Below, one piece after another: positions 59,312-64,000 of a stretch of DNA of 64,000 nt (its first letter is position 1; every line of letters starts with the position of its first letter). The translations under genes and the position numbers were made by a program. The DNA is from Elusimicrobia bacterium HGW-Elusimicrobia-2 (lineage in GTDB: Bacteria > CG03): positions 1 to 64,000 of the forward strand of contig PHAM01000001.1 in NCBI GenBank assembly GCA_002841685.1, read 5' to 3'. The notes beneath the pieces are model-generated. The model was not told the DNA's origin, searched no databases, and saw nothing but the letters and a program-made list of their open reading frames with translations.

Positions 59312-60629
59312 TTTTTGACAGCGGCGTCAGATCCCTGCCGGCAGGCAGTCTGACATTTGACATGCTCAAGTTTTTTTTAGAAAGTTTGAGATACTGGATC
59401 AGCGGTATCCCCGACGGGCAGACATAAGCGCAGGCGCCGCACTCCATACAGTTCATGGCTTTATCATAGGCCTTCCCCGCTTTGTAAAGAGCAAAACTCT
59501 CACGGGGCATAAGACCCATGGGGCACACCGACGCGCAGCGCAGACAGCGCAGGCACTCATATTCTTTCCTTTCCTCGCCCCACAGCAGCAGAATGCCGCT
59601 GGTTGCCTTGGAAACCGGCACATCCATATCGCACACGGCCTGGCCCATCATGGGCCCGCCGAATATGATCTTATTCACATTGTCGGGCAAGCCCCCTCTG
59701 AAATTTATTATATCTTCCAGGCGCGTTCCCGCGGGGATAATAACGTTTCCGGGTTTTCTGAAATAAGCGCCGAGCGTCACCACTCTCTCATAGAGCGGCT
59801 TGCCTTTAACAACGGCCTCATAAACCGCGAAAACCGTCCCGACATTCATAACCGCCACCCCCACATCCAGCGGAAGGCCGCACATGGGCACCTTCTTACC
59901 GCTAACAGCGTAGATCAGCTGTTTTTCTCCGCCCTGGGGGTATTTCGTTTTAAGGAGCTTCACTTTTATCCTCTCGGAGCTCCTGTTTAAAAGCTCCTGC
60001 GCGGCGTCGGGTTTATTGTCCTCTATCCCTATGATTATCTGTTTGGCCGACAAGGCCCGGGCCGCGATCTTCGCGCCTTCTATTATATCAGCCGCCTTCT
60101 CCCTGATAAGACTTTCGTCGGCGGTGAGAAAAGGTTCGCACTCGCAGGCGTTGACAATAAGGGTTGTCACCTTTTTACCGGGGGGCGGTGAAAGTTTCAC
60201 ATCCGCGGGGAAAGCGGCGCCGCCAAGGCCCACGATCCCGGAATTCCTGACTATCTCGCTGATCTGGGACGGAGCAAGCAGCGACGGATCCTTAATATTT
60301 CCCGCGGGAGCGGGCTCATCCTTAAAATCATTTTGGATTATAACGGCCTCAAGTTTTTTTCCGGAACAATGCGGCCACTTTTTTATATCCTCTACGACTC
60401 CGGAAACGGGAGAATGTATAAAAGCTGATATCCTGCCGTCGGGTTCGGCTATAATCGAACCCTTCAGCACGGCGTCTCCCTTTTTAACAACGGCCTTTGA
60501 CGGAGCGCCGCAGCTGTTGGAAAGATGCAGATACACTTTCTCCGCAGCGGGGAGCCTCTCTATGGAAAAAGCCGAACTGTCTTTATGCTGTGCGGGGTGA
60601 ACACCGCCCGCAAAAGTGGCCGGTCTCAT
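59301..60629 (-). CDS. rnfC: RnfC-type electron transport subunit
   Basis: 442 residues from the ATG at 60629 (MRPATFAGGVHPAQHKD), which overlaps the upstream stop by ATGA and has GGAGAG before it. It has the RnfC N-terminal domain, NADH/FMN-type motifs GLGGAAFPADVKL and VNACECEPFLTAD, the KYPQGGEKQLIYAV segment, and two [4Fe-4S] motifs (CLRCLRCASVCP and CMECGACAYVCP) near 355-405. RnfC is the soluble NADH/ferredoxin-side subunit of the Rnf ion-pumping complex. The other rnf genes, normally directly downstream, are absent here; murB follows instead. Confidence 0.87.
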   Translation of the reverse strand: MRPATFAGGVHPAQHKDSSAFSIERLPAAEKVYLHLSNSCGAPSKAVVKKGDAVLKGSIIAEPDGRISAFIHSPVSGVVEDIKKWPHCSGKKLEAVIIQNDFKDEPAPAGNIKDPSLLAPSQISEIVRNSGIVGLGGAAFPADVKLSPPPGKKVTTLIVNACECEPFLTADESLIREKAADIIEGAKIAARALSAKQIIIGIEDNKPDAAQELLNRSSERIKVKLLKTKYPQGGEKQLIYAVSGKKVPMCGLPLDVGVAVMNVGTVFAVYEAVVKGKPLYERVVTLGAYFRKPGNVIIPAGTRLEDIINFRGGLPDNVNKIIFGGPMMGQAVCDMDVPVSKATSGILLLWGEERKEYECLRCLRCASVCPMGLMPRESFALYKAGKAYDKAMNCMECGACAYVCPSGIPLIQYLKLSKKNLSMSNVRLPAGRDLTPLSKNGS

Positions 60630-62206
60630 GACAAAAGGCTCTCCTCCATTTTCCTGAACATGGAAACAGCCGCGCCAACACATTCGGGGTCAAACTGCGT
60701 GCTCGAATTGATTATCAGCTCTTCTATCGCCGCGGCCACCGTTAATTTACGGCCGTAATTCCTGTCGCAACGCATAGCGTCAAAAGCGTCGCAAACGGCT
60801 ATGATCCGGGCGCCGAGCGGAATATCTTTTCCTTTCAGCCCTTCAGGGTAACCCGTCCCGTCCCATTTTTCATGATGATATTTGACATAAGGGGCCAAAG
60901 CGCTGAGCCCCGCGCTTTTTTCCAGAATCGCCGCGCCCGTTTCGGAATGTTTTTTCATCAGCGCCCATTCCTTGTCGCTGAGCGGATCCGGTTTCTGCAG
61001 TATTTCCTGCGGCACGGCGATCTTGCCTATATCATGCAGCAAAGCGGCCAGAGATATCTCCTTCGCCGTATTCTCATCCTGCCCTAATGCCAGCGCAAGT
61101 TCTTTGGCTGTGGAGAGCATATTCCTCGAGTGCCTGGGATTGGGATAATATCCGGCCTCCAGCGTATCGAGCAGCAGCGCCGCCGTGTCTATAAAGGTTT
61201 CGGGAATCCCGGAATCGCGCGGCGGCTGTTTCAGCACCTGGGTGATCTGAGAAGCCAGTATGCTCAAATACAGCATATCCTGCGACGAAAAATCCTGACC
61301 GTTGATCTTGTTCACCGTCTCAATAACGCCCACGGGCCCGTCGGCATCGCCAAGAGGCGCGACCATAATGTTCCTCGTTGAAAAACCGGCTATTTCATCC
61401 ACCCTGGAAGAAAAGTGCTCGGACTCCCCCGCTTCGTTGACAATGGCCTCGCGGCCTGTCTTCACCGCCCAGCCGGAAATCCCCTCATTAGCGGGAAACT
61501 CATACCCTAAAAGTTTATCCTTGACTTCGCCCGTTACGGCCGTAAAACGCAGGACGTTTTTCTCTTTATCAAGGAGCATAACGGAGGCAGCCTCGCATTC
61601 CACAATATCCGCGGCGGCGCGGACGCTATCCTCAATAAACTGCTGAAAACCGGAAACTTTGGAAAATGCTTTAACAATATCAAAAAGTTTCTGCATCTTG
61701 ATGATGCTGCTGTTCATATCCGCCAGAAGAACGGCCTGCTCCATTATTTTCTCGAGCAGCGCCGCGGCTTCGTTAAAGAGCTTCACCTCATGCGGGGGGA
61801 ACTTTTCGCGCCTGTCGGCGTGAAAGGCCACCATCATCCCCCGCACGGCCACACCCGAACCTATGGGAAAACACATAAAACCCTCGTTTTCAACATGTCC
61901 AGTTGATCCGCCTTCTATGTTTTTGAATATTTTTAGAGCGTACTCCCGCTTTTCCATATCCGCATCGAGCAGTTCGTCTTCCTGTTTGACCGGATAAAAA
62001 GAGAACAGCTCTGTCTGACTGTCTATAACGGCTATCATCACTTCGGCATGCACGGCGTCACCGAGTATATGAGCGGCGCGGGAGAGGAATTCATCTTTGC
62101 CTATGGTCAAATCCATGAGTTTCACCAGGCCGCTGATCACCTTGCATCTCAGGTCCAGCTGCAAAACCGTTTCCCTCAGCAGAATTACCTGCTTATTATC
62201 TTCCAT
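60626..62206 (-). CDS. GAF-domain HD-GYP phosphodiesterase-like signalling protein
   Basis: 526 residues: a first GAF-like domain (about 20-155), a second GAF domain (about 180-325; ASVMLLDKEKNVLRFTAVTGE), and an HD-GYP domain (about 335-520). HD-GYP motifs are complete: AALLHDIGK, KKHSETGA, YHHEKWDGTGYPEGLKG and RIIAVCDAFDAM. HD-GYP domains typically degrade cyclic di-GMP. It is cytoplasmic, with no membrane helix. It lies between a GT2 gene and rnfC, suggesting control of envelope functions. Confidence 0.87.
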   Translation of the reverse strand: MEDNKQVILLRETVLQLDLRCKVISGLVKLMDLTIGKDEFLSRAAHILGDAVHAEVMIAVIDSQTELFSFYPVKQEDELLDADMEKREYALKIFKNIEGGSTGHVENEGFMCFPIGSGVAVRGMMVAFHADRREKFPPHEVKLFNEAAALLEKIMEQAVLLADMNSSIIKMQKLFDIVKAFSKVSGFQQFIEDSVRAAADIVECEAASVMLLDKEKNVLRFTAVTGEVKDKLLGYEFPANEGISGWAVKTGREAIVNEAGESEHFSSRVDEIAGFSTRNIMVAPLGDADGPVGVIETVNKINGQDFSSQDMLYLSILASQITQVLKQPPRDSGIPETFIDTAALLLDTLEAGYYPNPRHSRNMLSTAKELALALGQDENTAKEISLAALLHDIGKIAVPQEILQKPDPLSDKEWALMKKHSETGAAILEKSAGLSALAPYVKYHHEKWDGTGYPEGLKGKDIPLGARIIAVCDAFDAMRCDRNYGRKLTVAAAIEELIINSSTQFDPECVGAAVSMFRKMEESLLS

Positions 62207-62212
62207 ATTCGC

Positions 62213-63415
62213 TCAGTCCTCCCAGTTTTCAATCAGATAATTTTTGTTTTCCTCAAAGATCCCGGCCTGCCGCCCCACAGCTTCGTCAACGCCGAGCTGC
62301 TCGCATTCTTTCAGAAAAGAATCCAGCCGGGCGTAATAAAAAGGCGTGATCAGCCCGACGAGCTTGAAACGGTCTTTTTTCCAGCGGTGGTAAATGCAGG
62401 CAAAATCATAGACGATCCTCGTCCACAGATCGGCGGAAAACATTTTGGAAGCATTGGCCTTTTTAAGCGAAGCGAAAGTGCTCTGCCGCAAAATGTCCTT
62501 CCATATCTTCATGAGATTCACGGATGAGGCCATGTATCTTTCAAAATAATCGTCGTTCCCGATGGCGAGCTTCGGGGGCGTCACTTCGTACGGCGCGTTG
62601 ACAAAGGGGATGTCGCGGCTTCCCTTGACCATCTCCCATTTGTGGCAGTATCTTTCCATCAGCTTGAAACTTGTGCTGAGCACCTGGCGGAACATCGGAC
62701 CCAACTGGTCGGGGCGGCGGCTGTCATGATCCTTGACGCCGAGAAAGCACTGCCCCGTGCGGAAAGACTCATTGGCCGCTATTGTCGTCATCCATATATC
62801 TATGCCGAATCTTGACACGTTGTTGTCCCAGTAAGCCCAGTCAAGGAAATACCTCACAAGAGGAGCCCTCATGCCGAAATCCCCTCCTATGGGCTGCCGC
62901 AGGCGCTGGCCATAAAGGGCTCTCGTCAAAGGATATGTTATCAGGTTTGTTATCGTGCCGTCCCTGTAATCCCTGACATAGTAAGGCGTGATGAAATCAA
63001 ATTCTCCCGCCAGCAGCGGAGTGCCGAGATCCCTCAGCCATTCGGGGTTTATGCTTTTCAGATCAGCGTCAAAGAGCATCAGCACCTTTGCTTTGAGGAT
63101 ACGCGCGGCTTCCATGATCGCCCTTAAAGCCATCCCCTTCCCAGCGAGTCCCCTGTATGTCGTGCACACCTTTTCGGATGAGGCGCTCTTGAATTTATCA
63201 AAAGCTATGTCCAGCGTGCTGTCGGTGGAATTACCGTCTGAGACCATTATAACGGACTTTGACTTCGGGAAATATTTGGACAGTCCCTTATCTACGGTTT
63301 TGAGGACACCGAGTATGGTCTTCTCATTGTTGAAAGACGGTATGCCGACAAGTATATCAACATGCTTCATCGTATGGAGCTGTTGATGTATATTCGATCC
63401 TAAGCTGGACTTCAT
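62213..63415 (-). CDS. Glycosyltransferase family 2 (resembles glucosyl-3-phosphoglycerate synthases)
   Basis: 400-residue GT-A enzyme. Nucleotide-sugar motif DILVGIPSFNNEKTI (about 20-34), VSDGNSTDST (about 58-67), DAD metal motif (116-118, FDADLKSINPEW) and RQPIGGDFGMR (about 168-178) are seen. The last two resemble the GT81/GpgS group, which transfers glucose to 3-phosphoglycerate, but the acceptor is not proven. ATG at 63415 overlaps the argF stop by four bases (ATGA) and has GAGGGG before it; a later ATG at 63370 is less well supported. The HD-GYP gene follows six bases later. Confidence 0.75.
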   Translation of the reverse strand: MKSSLGSNIHQQLHTMKHVDILVGIPSFNNEKTILGVLKTVDKGLSKYFPKSKSVIMVSDGNSTDSTLDIAFDKFKSASSEKVCTTYRGLAGKGMALRAIMEAARILKAKVLMLFDADLKSINPEWLRDLGTPLLAGEFDFITPYYVRDYRDGTITNLITYPLTRALYGQRLRQPIGGDFGMRAPLVRYFLDWAYWDNNVSRFGIDIWMTTIAANESFRTGQCFLGVKDHDSRRPDQLGPMFRQVLSTSFKLMERYCHKWEMVKGSRDIPFVNAPYEVTPPKLAIGNDDYFERYMASSVNLMKIWKDILRQSTFASLKKANASKMFSADLWTRIVYDFACIYHRWKKDRFKLVGLITPFYYARLDSFLKECEQLGVDEAVGRQAGIFEENKNYLIENWED

Positions 63416-63999
63416 TTAAGGCCCCTCAGAAGAAAATGCAGTATCGCCTTCTGGAGATGCATCCTGTTGTGCGCCTGCGCGAACACTATAGAGTTGGAAG
63501 AGTCCATCACCTCGTCGGTGAGTTCCTGTCCCCTGCGCGCAGGAAGACAATGCATCACGGACACATTTGCCGAAGCCTTGTCCAGCAGTTCTCTGTTCAC
63601 CTGATACCTGCCGAAAAGTTTTTTTCTCTCCGCCTCTTCACCCTCATCGCCCATACTGGCCCACACATCGGTGTAAATAAATTCGGCGTCTTTCATGTAT
63701 CCGGGGTCTATCTCGCTGGACGAATAAATGCCCTGATTCACTTTTTTGACAGCTTCAAATTCAGACTCGTCAAACATGAATTTCTCAGGACAGATAATTC
63801 CGAATCTGTATCTGATTATTCCCGAAAGGTTGAGAAGTGACCGGCTCACATTGTTGGAGTCCCCCACGAATACCAGTTTGACTTTGCTGAAGTCGAAATC
63901 AAGAACGCTTTTTTCATCCAGCCCCTTTTTCTCACAGACCGTGAAAATATCCGCCAGCGCCTGACAGGGATGGAAGGATTTTGAAAGGCCGTTTATCAC
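63412..63999 (-). CDS. argF: Ornithine carbamoyltransferase, C-terminal part (cut by window end)
   Basis: 195 residues of the C-terminal two thirds; the N-terminus with STRTR lies beyond the window. FHPCQALADI (HPCQ), VFVGDSNNVSRSLL, the ornithine-binding loop TDVWASMGDEGEE and HCLPARRG are all standard OTC motifs. It converts ornithine and carbamoyl phosphate to citrulline in arginine synthesis. It differs clearly from the two carbamoyltransferase paralogues at 48-50 kb, which lack the SMG loop. It starts the long minus-strand operon as seen in this window. Confidence 0.92.
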   Translation of the reverse strand: MINGLSKSFHPCQALADIFTVCEKKGLDEKSVLDFDFSKVKLVFVGDSNNVSRSLLNLSGIIRYRFGIICPEKFMFDESEFEAVKKVNQGIYSSSEIDPGYMKDAEFIYTDVWASMGDEGEEAERKKLFGRYQVNRELLDKASANVSVMHCLPARRGQELTDEVMDSSNSIVFAQAHNRMHLQKAILHFLLRGLK

Positions 64000-64000
64000 C

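Overview
The window looks like chromosomal DNA (roughly half G+C, densely packed genes) from an uncultured Gram-negative bacterium. An outer membrane is implied by a PorV/PorQ-type barrel, a Wzz-type chain-length protein and two O-antigen-ligase-like proteins. The combination of type IX-like surface export, a two-gene minimal SUF system, an archaeal-type Ogg glycosylase, DUF4159/VWA/DUF4175 membrane genes and many TPR fusions would fit Elusimicrobiota, Omnitrophota or a neighbouring phylum. That placement is inference from gene content only.

Layout. 1-3.5 kb: a minus-strand glycan operon (GbsR-like regulator, GT4 glycosyltransferase, RmlC-like epimerase, RmlD) with a near-consensus promoter. 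3.6-6.0 kb: plus-strand sufC-sufB and ogg. 6.0-18.3 kb: minus-strand alcohol dehydrogenase, the DUF4175/VWA/DUF4159 set, a DUF2723-TPR membrane protein, a transglutaminase-like protein and Wzz. 18.3-22.5 kb: the rest of that operon (DegT aminotransferase, UDP-xylose synthase, UDP-glucose dehydrogenase, trpC). 22.6 kb: a lone Nudix gene. 23.1-40.0 kb: one long minus-strand run: methyltransferase, two O-antigen-ligase/TPR proteins, mtaB, a coiled-coil protein, TPR and HEAT proteins, a 1848-residue surface protein with FG-GAP repeats, and a PorV-like protein. 40.2-43.9 kb: plus-strand queA, murF and an MFS transporter. 43.9-47.3 kb: HAD phosphatase, ferredoxin, tRNA-Ser, birA, nadC, PTS IIA and tRNA-Gly. 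47.4-64 kb: a minus-strand run of argF, GT2, GAF/HD-GYP, rnfC, murB, [restriction-modification insert], ddl, ftsQ, ftsA, two unusual carbamoyltransferases and carbamate kinase.

The main themes are cell-envelope assembly (nucleotide sugars, polysaccharide polymerisation and chain length, peptidoglycan precursors, divisome) and surface protein export. The division/cell-wall cluster is unusual in two ways. A more A+T-rich four-gene module around a one-polypeptide PD-(D/E)XK/methyltransferase enzyme with a Type ISP-like C-terminus sits between murB and ddl. The place usually held by ftsZ after ftsA is taken by two carbamoyltransferase paralogues plus carbamate kinase.

The window also holds several unrelated palindromic repeats. 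One supplies the last codons of the alcohol dehydrogenase gene, one lies inside a predicted signal-peptide region, and one is a 161-bp MITE-like element in front of murF. A 28-bp repeat of the tRNA-Ser 3' end lies 171 bp from the tRNA gene.
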